From assembly GCF_023015625.1 (NCBI RefSeq), contig NZ_JALKAH010000001.1, positions 682,001-746,000 on the forward strand: a stretch of DNA of 64,000 nucleotides. The letters run 5' to 3'. Below the pieces are notes generated by a model. That model was not told where the DNA came from and did not search any database. It saw nothing but the letters and a program-made list of their open reading frames with translations. This DNA comes from Yoonia sp. F2084L (GTDB lineage Bacteria > Pseudomonadota > Alphaproteobacteria > Rhodobacterales > Rhodobacteraceae). This document shows positions 1 to 7,972 of the stretch, piece by piece. Within the stretch, counting starts at the first letter, position 1; every line of letters begins with the position of its first letter. The translations under genes were made by a program, and so were the position numbers.

Positions 1-75
1 AAAGGCCTGACCTTGCAGGTCAGGAACGTCAAAGGCGGTGAATTGGGCGCGCACCCATGCGATATCTAGGTTCAT
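1..75 (-). CDS. Cysteine desulfurase-like protein (class V aminotransferase), N-terminal 25 codons only
   Basis: The first 75 bases, read on the minus strand, give an open frame from an ATG at 75 running off the window edge. It begins MNLDIAWVRAQF and continues to FDVPDLQGQAF. This resembles from memory the N-terminus of the cysteine desulfurase-like class V aminotransferases of Roseobacters, where the next residues would be an ENAGG-type segment. The frame has no stop and matches the direction of the BCCT gene upstream, from which it is separated by a terminator. Only the N-terminus is visible, so PLP lysine and active-site cysteine cannot be checked. Confidence 0.55.
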   Translation of the reverse strand, partial: MNLDIAWVRAQFTAFDVPDLQGQAF

Positions 76-90
76 GCAGACATGGATACG

Positions 91-121
91 AAAAAGGCCC
101 CGATGCGCAAGCACCGGGGCC
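91..121 (-). terminator. Rho-independent terminator after the BCCT gene
   Basis: Perfect 7-bp GGCCCCG/CGGGGCC stem (96-102 with 115-121), extended inside by TGC/GCA around a four-base loop. On the minus strand it is followed by five T (91-95). It lies 24 bases past the BCCT stop and before the next minus-strand gene. Confidence 0.85.
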
Positions 122-144
122 AATCATTTGTCGGGGCGGTACCG

Positions 145-1818
145 TTATTCGGCTGGAACGCCCTCTTCCGGCACGGTTGATGCGACACCCTCGGCTTCGC
201 GACGGCTGTCGCGCCAGATGCCCTTGATCAGCGAAATGCCCATCAAAACCATCACAACGCTGAACGGCAGTGCACCGATTACCATCGCTGTCTGGATCGC
301 ACCCAGACCGCCCGCGATGATCAGACCACCCACAACCAGCGCAAGTGCCGCACCCCAGAACAGGATATGTGGACGCGCCTTTGGACCTTCGTCACCGGCG
401 GCATTGATTGTGTTGATGATCAACACTGCAGAGTCTGCGGAAGTGACCAGATAGGTCAGCAGCAAGATCACGACGATGACCGACATGATCCACGCCAGGG
501 TTGGTTGCAGTATCACGGCCAGCATCGCAAAAAGCTGATCCGACTGACCGGCCCCTGTGATCGCACCGTTCGCGTCACCGTTCAGTTCCAGATCAATGGC
601 CGTGCCACCGACCAGCGCGAACCAGACAAAGCACATGACCGCAGGAATGATCAAAGCGCCCAGCACGTATTCACGCACCGTCCGCCCACGCGAGATACGC
701 GCAAGGAACACACCCACAAACGGTGCAAACGCGATCCACCAAGCCCAGTAGAAAATGGTCCAACCACCCTGCCAGGCGGCTAGCGCATCACCCTGTTCGG
801 TGCCGTCGGCTGCCCATACAGTGAAGATATTGCCGGGAATAGACACAAGGTAGTCCCATATGCCGACAAACAGCGCCGTCAGACCAAAGAGGGTCGATCC
901 GAAGATGATGAAGAACGCGAGGATGAAAAAGCTCAGCCCCATGTTGATGTTCGACAACCACTTGATGCCCTTGCCCACGCCGGACAACGCCGAAAGCGTC
1001 GAGGCACCCATGATCACGATCAATGCTACGATGATCGCCATCGTGGATGAGCTCTGCTCACCAGCGGCGTTGGTGCTGTAAAGCCATTCGCCAAAGCCAA
1101 TGCGATACAGGCCGGAAATGAATTGCTCGACACCAAAGCCAAGCGTTTGCGACACGCCAAGGACGGTCGCCACAACGGCCACAACATCAATCGTATGGCC
1201 CAAAGGACCTGACAGCGCCTTACCAAAAAGCGGCGTCAGACCGGACCGGATCGTCAATGGCAGACCACGGCGATATGAGAAATAGCCCAAGGCCAAACCA
1301 ACGACGGCATATGATGCCCACGCAGCCAGACCCCAGTGCGTAAAGGACCAGATATATGCATCACGGACGTTGCCTGCGGTGCTGCCTGTGGTTTCGCCCA
1401 TGATCGTCGCTGGGTTCGATGCCCAGTGATACATCGGTTCAGCGGTCGCGAATGTCAGCATGCCGATACCAATACCGGCACCGAACATCATGGAAAACCA
1501 AGAGAAATTTGAAAACTCCGGTTTGTCGTCGGGCATACCCAGTTTCAGCCGCCCGGAAGCAGGCCAAAGCGCCAGCCCAAGGCAGAGAATGACAAAGAAC
1601 GCCATTGCAAAGACGTACCAATAGTTGAACGACGCTAGGATAAACCCGTTGATGCTGCCCAAAACAGAGGCCGCCTGATCGGGAAACGCGACTGCCCAGA
1701 TGATCAGGGCTCCGACCAATATTTTGGCTGTGATTGTCACATCTTTGGTGAACCCGCGGTAAAACCCGCTTGCCGCTGTTTTGATCGGCAGATCCATAAG
1801 TGGTGGCTTAAGTGCCAT
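145..1818 (-). CDS. BCCT family betaine/choline/DMSP-type transporter
   Basis: A 557-residue inner-membrane carrier of the betaine-choline-carnitine transporter family, which imports quaternary ammonium or sulfonium osmolytes with Na+ or H+. About twelve hydrophobic segments are visible. The family signature is clear: GAGIGIGMLTFATAEPMYHW in the first third and the Trp-rich FYWAWWIAFAPFVGVFLARI stretch near residues 350-370. The start is supported by AGGGGA eight bases upstream. It lies just downstream of, and on the same strand as, the dmdA-acuI operon, separated by about 200 bases with a hairpin, so it probably has its own promoter. Substrate cannot be read from sequence; the neighbourhood makes DMSP or glycine betaine the likely candidates. 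Confidence 0.9.
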   Translation of the reverse strand: MALKPPLMDLPIKTAASGFYRGFTKDVTITAKILVGALIIWAVAFPDQAASVLGSINGFILASFNYWYVFAMAFFVILCLGLALWPASGRLKLGMPDDKPEFSNFSWFSMMFGAGIGIGMLTFATAEPMYHWASNPATIMGETTGSTAGNVRDAYIWSFTHWGLAAWASYAVVGLALGYFSYRRGLPLTIRSGLTPLFGKALSGPLGHTIDVVAVVATVLGVSQTLGFGVEQFISGLYRIGFGEWLYSTNAAGEQSSSTMAIIVALIVIMGASTLSALSGVGKGIKWLSNINMGLSFFILAFFIIFGSTLFGLTALFVGIWDYLVSIPGNIFTVWAADGTEQGDALAAWQGGWTIFYWAWWIAFAPFVGVFLARISRGRTVREYVLGALIIPAVMCFVWFALVGGTAIDLELNGDANGAITGAGQSDQLFAMLAVILQPTLAWIMSVIVVILLLTYLVTSADSAVLIINTINAAGDEGPKARPHILFWGAALALVVGGLIIAGGLGAIQTAMVIGALPFSVVMVLMGISLIKGIWRDSRREAEGVASTVPEEGVPAE

Positions 1819-1966
1819 TGTATAGTCCCCTGTTGGCTATTTTTTATTCATTCAGCGTACACCGAATCATTGCGTTACCAAACCGATAAACGGCGGGAAT
1901 AGCCCAAAAACGACACCCTCGCCTTTGCCGCAACGCAGCATCTTAGCCCTATTTTAAAGATAAATG

Positions 1967-1991
1967 CCGCCAGTTCCAATGGAACTAGCGG
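1967..1991 (-). terminator. Hairpin after acuI, probable terminator
   Basis: Stem CCGC-c-AGTTCC / GGAACT-a-GCGG with a 3-base loop and one internal mismatch. It sits about 30 bases past the acuI stop. On the minus strand it is followed by CATTTATCTTTAAAA, T-rich but not a clean T run, so its strength is doubtful. Confidence 0.5.
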
Positions 1992-2020
1992 TACGAATCG
2001 CTCGTTTGCGACAAGGCGAA

Positions 2021-3004
2021 TCAGGCGTTCACATCAACGACAACGCGGCCTTTGACCTGACCTTGCAGGATGCCTGCACCCAGCTCCGGCAGGTCCGACA
2101 GTGTCGCAGGCTGGATCATCGCCTCCAGCTTATCCATCGGCAGATCCTTGGCAATGCGCGCCCAAGCCCTAACCCGGTTGTCATAGGGTTGCATCACGCT
2201 GTCGATGCCGAGCAGATTCACACCGCGCAACAGGAAGGGAATGACTGAAGCAGGCAATCCCGCCCCACCCGCAAGCCCAACCGCAGAGACTGATGCACCA
2301 TATTTCATCTGGCCCAGCACGCGCGCCAACATCTCGCCACCGACGGCATCAACGCAGCCGCCCCACATTTCCGCCTCAAGCGGGCGGCGCGTGATCTCTT
2401 TAAGCTCCTCACGCGGTACGATTTGCGTGGCCCCCAATGACGTCAGATAGTCCGCCGTCTCAGGCCGCCCGGTGACGGCAGCAACCTGATGGCCCAGATT
2501 GGCAAGGATCGCGGTTGCAACCGAACCAACGCCACCAGCGGCACCGGTTACCAAAACAGGCCCGTCCTTGATCCCATGATCCTCAAGCGCCATGACAGCC
2601 AGCATTGCTGTGAAACCAGCGGTCCCAACAGCCATCGCCTGCCGCGTATCCAACCCATCGGGAAGTGGGACCAACCAATCGGCCTTCACGCGGGCCTTTT
2701 GAGAATACCCACCCCAATAGGCCTCGCCCACGCGCCATCCTGTCAGAACGACCTTATCACCGGGCTTGTAGCGTGCATCATCTGATGCCTCGACTGTGCC
2801 CGCAAAATCAATGCCCGGTACATGCGGATAGTTACGGACCAAACCGCCACCGGGACCAATGCAAAGCCCGTCTTTGTAGTTCACGGTTGAATAATCAACA
2901 GCGACCGTCACATCGCCCGCAGGCAGTTGGTCGAGCGATAGTTCCTGCACCGCAGCACTTGTCTTGCCCTCATCATTCTTCTCAACCACCAAAGCGTTAA
3001 ACAT
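2021..3004 (-). CDS. acuI: Acryloyl-CoA reductase (MDR family, NADPH)
   Basis: A 327-residue zinc-free medium-chain dehydrogenase/reductase. N-terminal GroES-like part contains the YKDGL segment (residues about 43-48); the Rossmann part carries VTGAAGGVGSVATAILA near residues 153-169. AcuI reduces acryloyl-CoA, a toxic product of DMSP breakdown, to propionyl-CoA with NADPH. Identification rests on the YhdH/AcuI-like sequence and on its place directly downstream of dmdA, an arrangement known in Roseobacters. An 86-base gap to dmdA contains a member of a dispersed repeat, so acuI may be read partly from its own signals. Confidence 0.9.
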   Translation of the reverse strand: MFNALVVEKNDEGKTSAAVQELSLDQLPAGDVTVAVDYSTVNYKDGLCIGPGGGLVRNYPHVPGIDFAGTVEASDDARYKPGDKVVLTGWRVGEAYWGGYSQKARVKADWLVPLPDGLDTRQAMAVGTAGFTAMLAVMALEDHGIKDGPVLVTGAAGGVGSVATAILANLGHQVAAVTGRPETADYLTSLGATQIVPREELKEITRRPLEAEMWGGCVDAVGGEMLARVLGQMKYGASVSAVGLAGGAGLPASVIPFLLRGVNLLGIDSVMQPYDNRVRAWARIAKDLPMDKLEAMIQPATLSDLPELGAGILQGQVKGRVVVDVNA

Positions 3005-3040
3005 CGTCTATCCTCTCATTCGGGGCGCCATGCCCCTGCT

Positions 3041-3074
3041 TTCTTCGTCCAATCAAACTTCCGCCGGAGGCTCC
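3041..3074. repeat. Dispersed intergenic repeat, copy A (between dmdA and acuI)
   Basis: The first 25 bases, beginning TTCTTCGTCCAATCA, recur with two mismatches at 49931-49955. The second half, CCGCCGGAGGCTCC (3061-3074), recurs exactly at 34621-34634. The GC-rich part is nearly palindromic and could form a small hairpin in the operon mRNA. Confidence 0.6.
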
Positions 3075-3090
3075 GACGCAACCTCAAGCG

Positions 3091-4191
3091 CTAAATCCAG
3101 AACTCTTCATGCACGGTTGCCTGACGCGGCCCATCCTGCGTCACGACCTCCAGGGTCGTATCCTGATCCCAATGGGTCATCCGCACCATACCGATCGCCA
3201 CATTGGTTTTGTAGTCCGGCGATTTCGCAGCAGAGGTCACCTGCCCCACGCGCTTGCCCTTGGCCATCAGCGGCCAAACCTGATCGCAGGTTGGAATGTC
3301 ACCCTCAATCGCGATGGGGCGCACCTGTTGGGTGGGTCCCTCTTTCGCGACACGCAGCAACGCATCGCGTCCCACGCAACCAATGGCTGTCTGGGTTGAG
3401 CAAAACCGCCCCAACCCACATTCATGCGGCGTGTTCTCACGGGTCATGTCATTGCCATAAGAAAGCAATCCACCTTCGATCCGTTCAATCAGGTTTGGAC
3501 ATCCGGCATAGACGTCCAGGTCCTTGCCCGCCTCAAACAGCGCATTCCAAAGCGGCATCCCATTCTTGGTACCATCAACGTAGATCTCATAGCCGCCCTG
3601 TTTCGAGTATCCCGACCGCGCGACGGCCATGCTGACGCCTTGGAAGTCAAACCAGCCAAAGCGAAAGAATTTAATGCTGCGCACAGCATCACCAAAGACC
3701 CGCGCCATCAGGTCTTCGGCCAAGGGGCCTTGCACCGCCAGAGGCGAAACATCAGGCTCATCCACCAGTACGTCCAAACGATACCCGTAGGCCAAGGCTT
3801 TGACCCAAAACAACAAATCACTGTCAGCTATGGAAATCCACCAGCGATCCTCCGTCAGCTTCAAAGCAACCGGATCATTCAGCATACCGCCCGTTTCATC
3901 AACGATGGGCACATAATAACACTGTCCCGGCAGCATGCCTCGCAGATCGCGCGGTGTCAGCATTTGCATCAGCCGTGCCGCATCAGGTCCACGTAGTTCA
4001 ACCTGCCGCTCTACCGAGACGTCCCAGACCTGCACGGCAGTTTTCAGATGGTGATAGTCTTCCTCAATGCTGCGAAACACAGTCGGCAACAGCATATGGT
4101 TGTAGACTGTATAACCCTTTACGCCCGCCGCCTCGACGCCGTCAGTGAAAGGGGTCCGCCGGATCCGGCGCGAAGGAACAATGACAGCCAT
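3091..4191 (-). CDS. dmdA: Dimethylsulfoniopropionate demethylase
   Basis: A 366-residue cytosolic GcvT-like enzyme that transfers a methyl group from DMSP to tetrahydrofolate, giving methylmercaptopropionate and 5-methyl-THF. The whole sequence reads like Roseobacter DmdA: PSRRIRRTPF at the N-terminus, AGVKGYTVYNHMLLPTVF near residues 22-40, then VWDVSVERQV and GGLLSYGNDMTRENTP near residue 240. The preceding DinB stop overlaps this start (GTGATGG), so translation is coupled; a GTG one codon earlier (4194) is the alternative start. acuI follows. The product feeds one-carbon units to the folate pool and to the split methionine synthase found elsewhere in the window. The distantly related GcvT aminomethyltransferase was considered, but the DmdA-specific N-terminus argues against it. 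Confidence 0.93.
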   Translation of the reverse strand: MAVIVPSRRIRRTPFTDGVEAAGVKGYTVYNHMLLPTVFRSIEEDYHHLKTAVQVWDVSVERQVELRGPDAARLMQMLTPRDLRGMLPGQCYYVPIVDETGGMLNDPVALKLTEDRWWISIADSDLLFWVKALAYGYRLDVLVDEPDVSPLAVQGPLAEDLMARVFGDAVRSIKFFRFGWFDFQGVSMAVARSGYSKQGGYEIYVDGTKNGMPLWNALFEAGKDLDVYAGCPNLIERIEGGLLSYGNDMTRENTPHECGLGRFCSTQTAIGCVGRDALLRVAKEGPTQQVRPIAIEGDIPTCDQVWPLMAKGKRVGQVTSAAKSPDYKTNVAIGMVRMTHWDQDTTLEVVTQDGPRQATVHEEFWI

Positions 4192-4697
4192 CACATATCC
4201 TCTGGCATGAAGGGAATGTCGGTATCATTGGGCTTTTGGCCTGCCGCCGTTAGCATGGCGTGGACTTGCCCGCGATGATGGGTCTGGTGGTTGAAGAAAT
4301 GCACAACGCATTGCCCCAACGGCTTAGAGAACTCACGGCCGTCGATCGCCGCTTGCCACTTCAAATCACCGACCAGATCAATGGCGCTCAGGCTTTCGGC
4401 CCATAATGTGATCCGTGCGTCCATGCGAAACCGCTCTGCTGCCCAAACGGCGGGCGTTGGCGTCATTTCCTTGTGATCTTTGGCAGGCACATCGGGTCCG
4501 GCACCGCCATCAAAGCGGCTCATCCACAGTGTATCGCCCCACAAAAGATGGTTCAGCGTCGCCCTGATCGACCCAAAGAAAGCGCCACGATCCTTATCCA
4601 GTTCCGCAAGCGCCATTGCCGGTACCATGTCGCGCAGGCCTTTGTTCTGCCACGCATTGTACCGCGCCATCGTCCGGCAGTACTCTGGCGTGATCAT
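4191..4697 (-). CDS. DinB family protein
   Basis: A 168-residue protein of the DinB/DUF664 four-helix-bundle superfamily. Seen: MARYNAWQNKGL at the N-terminus, LNHLLWGDTLWMSRF near residue 50 and FFNHQTHHRGQVHAML near residues 135-150. These give the three histidines that usually bind a divalent metal (one in LNHLLW, two around HQTHHRGQ). Members act as thiol-dependent transferases or stress proteins, and no specific reaction can be assigned. The start was set at 4697, because its ATG overlaps the DUF1326 stop (ATGA) and the family normally begins there; a longer frame upstream lies inside DUF1326. It is the third gene of the DUF2182-DUF1326-DinB-dmdA-acuI operon. Confidence 0.85.
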   Translation of the reverse strand: MITPEYCRTMARYNAWQNKGLRDMVPAMALAELDKDRGAFFGSIRATLNHLLWGDTLWMSRFDGGAGPDVPAKDHKEMTPTPAVWAAERFRMDARITLWAESLSAIDLVGDLKWQAAIDGREFSKPLGQCVVHFFNHQTHHRGQVHAMLTAAGQKPNDTDIPFMPEDM

Positions 4698-5404
4698 GGC
4701 TTTGGGCCTTTCCAGTCTATCGGGCAAATCTCGGCCGATTTGCCGCCAAAGTCCCAGACACGGCCATAGTCGCGGACCTTCGACTTGGTACCAGCGGCCG
4801 CAATGATATCGGGGCCCATCCAATATTTGGAATTGCTGACCATGACGGGATGATCGGCATCTTTGCCAGCCATCATTTCAATCTCGCCTTGGATCTTGCG
4901 CCCGATATAGATGCCGCGCTTGGTGCCTTCGCGGACAATCTCGACCTTTTCGCGTTCGGCCCCGATGATCTCGGATACCAGCATGGTGAACAGACCCGTG
5001 GTCCCGCCCGCCGCACCGCTAAAGATTTTCAGGATACCGTTATAGGCTTTCTGTGTTGAACGTTCGTCAACATAAGCCGCCACTTTCCAATTCCCTTCGG
5101 CCATGCGGCCCGGAATATCGACCAGCAGACCAACGTTCAGACCCGACAGGTCTTCGCCTTCAAAGTGTCCTTCATCAATGGCAATCGCCATCCATGCATG
5201 ACAATGCCCTTCCGTGGGTGGATGCGCGCCAAGGCTGACGACACAGGGACAAAACACCGTGCACGAGCAATTCAGGAACAACTCGCCTTTGATCGCCCAT
5301 TCGGTCGGTTTCATCTTGCGGCGCAGCGGATTGCTTTCCATCCGCTGATCAATCCGCTGCGAGATCGGCAACCGATCTGCGGGTGCGCGTTTTTTCTCAG
5401 CCAT
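4694..5404 (-). CDS. DUF1326 domain-containing protein
   Basis: A 236-residue protein of unknown function. After a basic N-terminus of about 30 residues, the DUF1326 start is seen as GELFLNCSCTVFCPCVVSLG (about 40-59), rich in cysteines that may bind metal, followed by HPPTEGHCHAWMAIAIDEGH. The start has an AAAGGGA box six bases upstream. It is 15 bases from DUF2182 upstream and overlaps DinB downstream by 4 bases. DUF1326 and DUF2182 are often neighbours in proteobacteria, which points to a joint, probably metal-related, role. Shorter starts at internal methionines 23 or 32 are possible. Confidence 0.85.
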   Translation of the reverse strand: MAEKKRAPADRLPISQRIDQRMESNPLRRKMKPTEWAIKGELFLNCSCTVFCPCVVSLGAHPPTEGHCHAWMAIAIDEGHFEGEDLSGLNVGLLVDIPGRMAEGNWKVAAYVDERSTQKAYNGILKIFSGAAGGTTGLFTMLVSEIIGAEREKVEIVREGTKRGIYIGRKIQGEIEMMAGKDADHPVMVSNSKYWMGPDIIAAAGTKSKVRDYGRVWDFGGKSAEICPIDWKGPKP

Positions 5405-5419
5405 ATCTCGTCCCTTTCG

Positions 5420-6187
5420 TTAGAAAATTGCCAAACCCAAACCGGCAGCGATAAGAACCACGCCCGTTGGCTTGATTACACGATGCCCGATATCGGGCAG
5501 TTTTTCGAAGACCATCAACAAAGTCGCCAACCCCATCCAAGCCAGGCTCATCACGCCGCCGACAAAGCCAAGGGCCATAAAGCCCCAACAGCACACGACA
5601 CAGAAGGCACCAAGTCCTAGCCCCATCCGCAAACCACCGGTAAATCCGGTCTTCCAATGGCCAAGGAAATAGGTCATCGGCGCATGGCACACGCCATGGC
5701 AGACTTCTTTCACGCGGCTGAATTGGAAAGCCCCGACAACGATCAGCAAAATAGCTGATAACCACATCGGCGCTATCCCAAGCATATCAATGACACCGCC
5801 AAAAAGCAACGCCAGCTGTACGGTCGCGATCACGGCAGCAAAACCCACCCAGACGATGAAATAACCCAGCAAAACGCCTAACCATCCTGCACGCGTCCCA
5901 TCCGCACTGACCATCAACCGTTCGTAAGTTGTCAGCGTCGGCACCAATGTCGGCAGCATCATCGCCGCCATCATAATGGCCCACATCGCAAACAGCGGAC
6001 CAAAGCGTGCCATCGGCATATCCATCGGCATGCGCGGGTTCATAGCGGCCATCGCCTGCCCCATCGGCCCGGGACGCCCCAACAGATCAAGGTCCATGTC
6101 GATCGCCATCATGTACAAGATCCACCATGACGCCAAGATCACGCCAAAAAAGGCCAGCCAAAGCGATGATCGGATCAAGTGCGACAA
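5420..6187 (-). CDS. DUF2182 domain-containing predicted metal-binding membrane protein
   Basis: A 255-residue integral membrane protein with about six hydrophobic segments. Seen are a methionine-rich stretch (AAMNPRMPMDMPMARFGPLF), MWAIMMAAMMLPTLVPT, and CHGVCHAPMTYFLGHWKTGF with paired Cys/His and Met, all consistent with a metal-binding membrane protein. The frame runs further upstream into the divergent GntR gene. The start chosen is the TTG at 6187, preceded by GGAGG (6193-6197) with five bases between; no in-frame ATG fits. It is the first gene of the operon that ends in dmdA-acuI. Function is unknown. Confidence 0.8.
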   Translation of the reverse strand: MSHLIRSSLWLAFFGVILASWWILYMMAIDMDLDLLGRPGPMGQAMAAMNPRMPMDMPMARFGPLFAMWAIMMAAMMLPTLVPTLTTYERLMVSADGTRAGWLGVLLGYFIVWVGFAAVIATVQLALLFGGVIDMLGIAPMWLSAILLIVVGAFQFSRVKEVCHGVCHAPMTYFLGHWKTGFTGGLRMGLGLGAFCVVCCWGFMALGFVGGVMSLAWMGLATLLMVFEKLPDIGHRVIKPTGVVLIAAGLGLAIF

Positions 6188-6234
6188 GCGGTCCTCCCAA
6201 ACGGCAAAGTGCGACTCAAGACTTGCGCAATCAT

Positions 6235-6260
6235 ATGTCAGACGTTTAATTGTCTGACAA
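6235..6260. promoter_or_regulatory. Twin GntR-type operator between the DUF2182-dmdA operon and gntR
   Basis: TGTCAGAC (6236-6243) and GTCTGACA (6252-6259) form a perfect inverted repeat with an 8-base spacer. Each half also contains a GT-N3-AC core. The right one, TTGTCTGACAA (6250-6260), fits the FadR-type T-N-GT-N3-AC-N-A pattern exactly and abuts the gntR ATG. Binding here would block gntR itself and probably control the divergent operon. Confidence 0.65.
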
Positions 6261-6995
6261 ATGAAAATTGATCCCAAAAACCGCGCAGACCTCTCTGCCC
6301 AAATCGCCAAGGCGATACGTGATGCCATTATTTCGGGTGCACTGCCTGTGGATGAGCGTCTGCCATCAGAGGCCGAGCTTGCCGATCAGTTCGAGGTGTC
6401 CCGCCCAACGGTGCGCGAGGCGCTAAAACGCCTTGCCGCGCAATCCCTGATCCGCACCCAACGCGGCGCGACCGGTGGTGCCTTCGTCAATCGGCTGAAA
6501 TTCGAGGACGCCTACGGGCAACAGATCACCACCTCAACCCTGCTTTTGTCGATGAATGAGATCAGTTTCGCCACCGCATGTGAGGCACGCTATGCGTTGG
6601 AACGTGCCTGCGCACCCCTTTCTGCGGAACGCCGCACGGCTGATCACCTTGCCACCATGCGCGCCGAAACGCACCGCCAGCAGCAGCCCGGTCTGACAGA
6701 TGAAGCATTCTGCGCCTCTGACGTGGCCTTTCACCGCGCGCTGGTGGACGCGGCTGGAAACCCGGTGTTGTCCTATCAATTGGCTGGTGCTGTCGAGGCG
6801 ATGCAGCCATTAATGAACATGATTACCTTCAGCGCCCGGTCCCGCGAAAAGATTGTCGCCCTGCACACCAGTATCGCTGACGCGATTGAGGCACAGGACG
6901 CCCATGCCGCCGATGCGCATTTGGCGGCTCTTGCGGCCTATACGCAAGAGCTTGCACAGGACGTCATCGCCAAGCGACAGGCCAAGCGCGGATAA
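6261..6995 (+). CDS. GntR family transcriptional regulator, FadR (FCD) subfamily
   Basis: A 244-residue DNA-binding regulator. The N-terminal winged helix covers about residues 10-75 (RLPSEAELADQFEVSRPTVREALKRLAAQSLI), followed by a C-terminal all-helical FCD domain (about 95-230) with the Asp/His pattern for metal or ligand binding (CASDVAFHRALVDAAGNPVL). The ATG has no Shine-Dalgarno and directly follows an operator-like palindrome, so translation may be leaderless or weak. Divergent from the DUF2182-dmdA-acuI operon; a GntR gene also adjoins dmdA in Ruegeria pomeroyi as far as I recall. It is likely the local regulator of DMSP demethylation; the ligand is not known from sequence. Confidence 0.9.
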   Translation: MKIDPKNRADLSAQIAKAIRDAIISGALPVDERLPSEAELADQFEVSRPTVREALKRLAAQSLIRTQRGATGGAFVNRLKFEDAYGQQITTSTLLLSMNEISFATACEARYALERACAPLSAERRTADHLATMRAETHRQQQPGLTDEAFCASDVAFHRALVDAAGNPVLSYQLAGAVEAMQPLMNMITFSARSREKIVALHTSIADAIEAQDAHAADAHLAALAAYTQELAQDVIAKRQAKRG

Positions 6996-7072
6996 TCTGC
7001 CGACGTCGTGATCTACATCAAAATCCAACAGGGTGAATCAGATAGATTAGGTGCGACAGAAAGGAACACCCT

Positions 7073-7567
7073 ATGCCAGCCGCGACTAACAAATCTGACC
7101 TTCGCATCGTAACCGAGAAAGAATTCAATAAGTTATCAGGCATTCTTGAGAATGTGACCGCAGCCCAAGCTGCCGCACCATATGATGAAACCTGCATCAA
7201 GGACGTCATCGGACATCGTGCCCACTGGACGCAGCTTTTCTTTGGCTGGTATGCGGATGGACAAGCGGGAAAGCAGGTGTTCTTTCCCGCTGAAGGGTAT
7301 AAATGGAACGACCTCAAACGCTATAACGCTGACCTGCGTCAATCGCAGGCAAATCTGAATTGGGATGACGTACAGAAGATGCTGCAGGACAGCTATCACG
7401 AGTTGATCGCCTTTATCGACGCGCATAGCGACGCCGACCTCTACGGCGGCCCGATGAAAGGTGCGAATAACAAATGGACCCCCGGCCGCTGGGCCGAAGC
7501 GGCAGGACCAAGCCATTACCGGTCGGCCGCAAAATATGTACGCGCCACGTTGCGGGCTGCGGCATGA
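7073..7567 (+). CDS. ClbS/DfsB family four-helix-bundle protein
   Basis: A 164-residue member of the ClbS/DfsB family, a branch of the DinB superfamily that includes the colibactin self-resistance protein ClbS. Typical segments are IKDVIGHRAHWTQLFFGWY (about 43-61), EGYKWNDLKRYNADLRQ (about 75-91) and GRWAEAAGPSHYRSAAKYVR near the C-terminus. AAGGAACACCCT lies before the ATG. It is followed with ATGA overlap by a small exported protein. No toxin cluster is nearby, so a general role is more likely than antibiotic self-protection. Confidence 0.85.
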   Translation: MPAATNKSDLRIVTEKEFNKLSGILENVTAAQAAAPYDETCIKDVIGHRAHWTQLFFGWYADGQAGKQVFFPAEGYKWNDLKRYNADLRQSQANLNWDDVQKMLQDSYHELIAFIDAHSDADLYGGPMKGANNKWTPGRWAEAAGPSHYRSAAKYVRATLRAAA

Positions 7568-7911
7568 TCCACCGGGCGGTCATATCGCTTTGCGTCCTGA
7601 TCGCGCTGACGCTGTCCAGCTTTGGGCACCGTATCCTTTCGCCACAGGATCAGGCACAAGCGCAGGCCTATGTGCTGGCTGGCGGTGATTGGGCTGACTT
7701 ATGTGCTGACGGTGGCGCACCGCTGACATCCGCTGCGACATGCATGGCCTGCGTTATTGCACTTGGCTGCGCAGTGCCGCCACCTGCTTTCACTGCTACC
7801 ACGATACAGGTTGAAGGCGGCATCTATTGGCCTGTTCAAGAAGCCCAGCAACAGACCGCAATACGCTCCTACGCCCACGCTGCGCGCGCACCCCCTTTTC
7901 GGCTGATCTGA
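7564..7911 (+). CDS. Small exported or membrane-anchored protein, DUF2946-like, of the copper assembly group
   Basis: A 115-residue protein whose ATG overlaps the stop of the preceding gene (ATGA). One N-terminal hydrophobic helix (about residues 4-20) looks like a signal peptide or anchor. The middle carries Cys pairs in CADGG and CMACVIALGC. It lies 61 bases before a PCu(A)C copper chaperone and then SCO, a position where Roseobacters carry DUF2946-type small cysteine proteins, suggesting a role in copper delivery or oxidase assembly. This assignment is by context. Confidence 0.6.
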   Translation: MIHRAVISLCVLIALTLSSFGHRILSPQDQAQAQAYVLAGGDWADLCADGGAPLTSAATCMACVIALGCAVPPPAFTATTIQVEGGIYWPVQEAQQQTAIRSYAHAARAPPFRLI

Positions 7912-7972
7912 CCACTTTTTCACCCTCTCAGATCACCGCAGACATGCATCTGCGACACCGAAAGCAAACATA

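Noticed and set aside
5420..6328. Full-length 302-codon frame for the DUF2182 protein
   Set aside because: The first 47 codons overlap the divergent gntR coding region and operator; the TTG at 6187 has a strong Shine-Dalgarno.
6653..7565. ClbS-like gene as a genotoxin self-resistance marker
   Set aside because: No polyketide or non-ribosomal peptide genes lie in the window; the neighbours are oxidase assembly genes.
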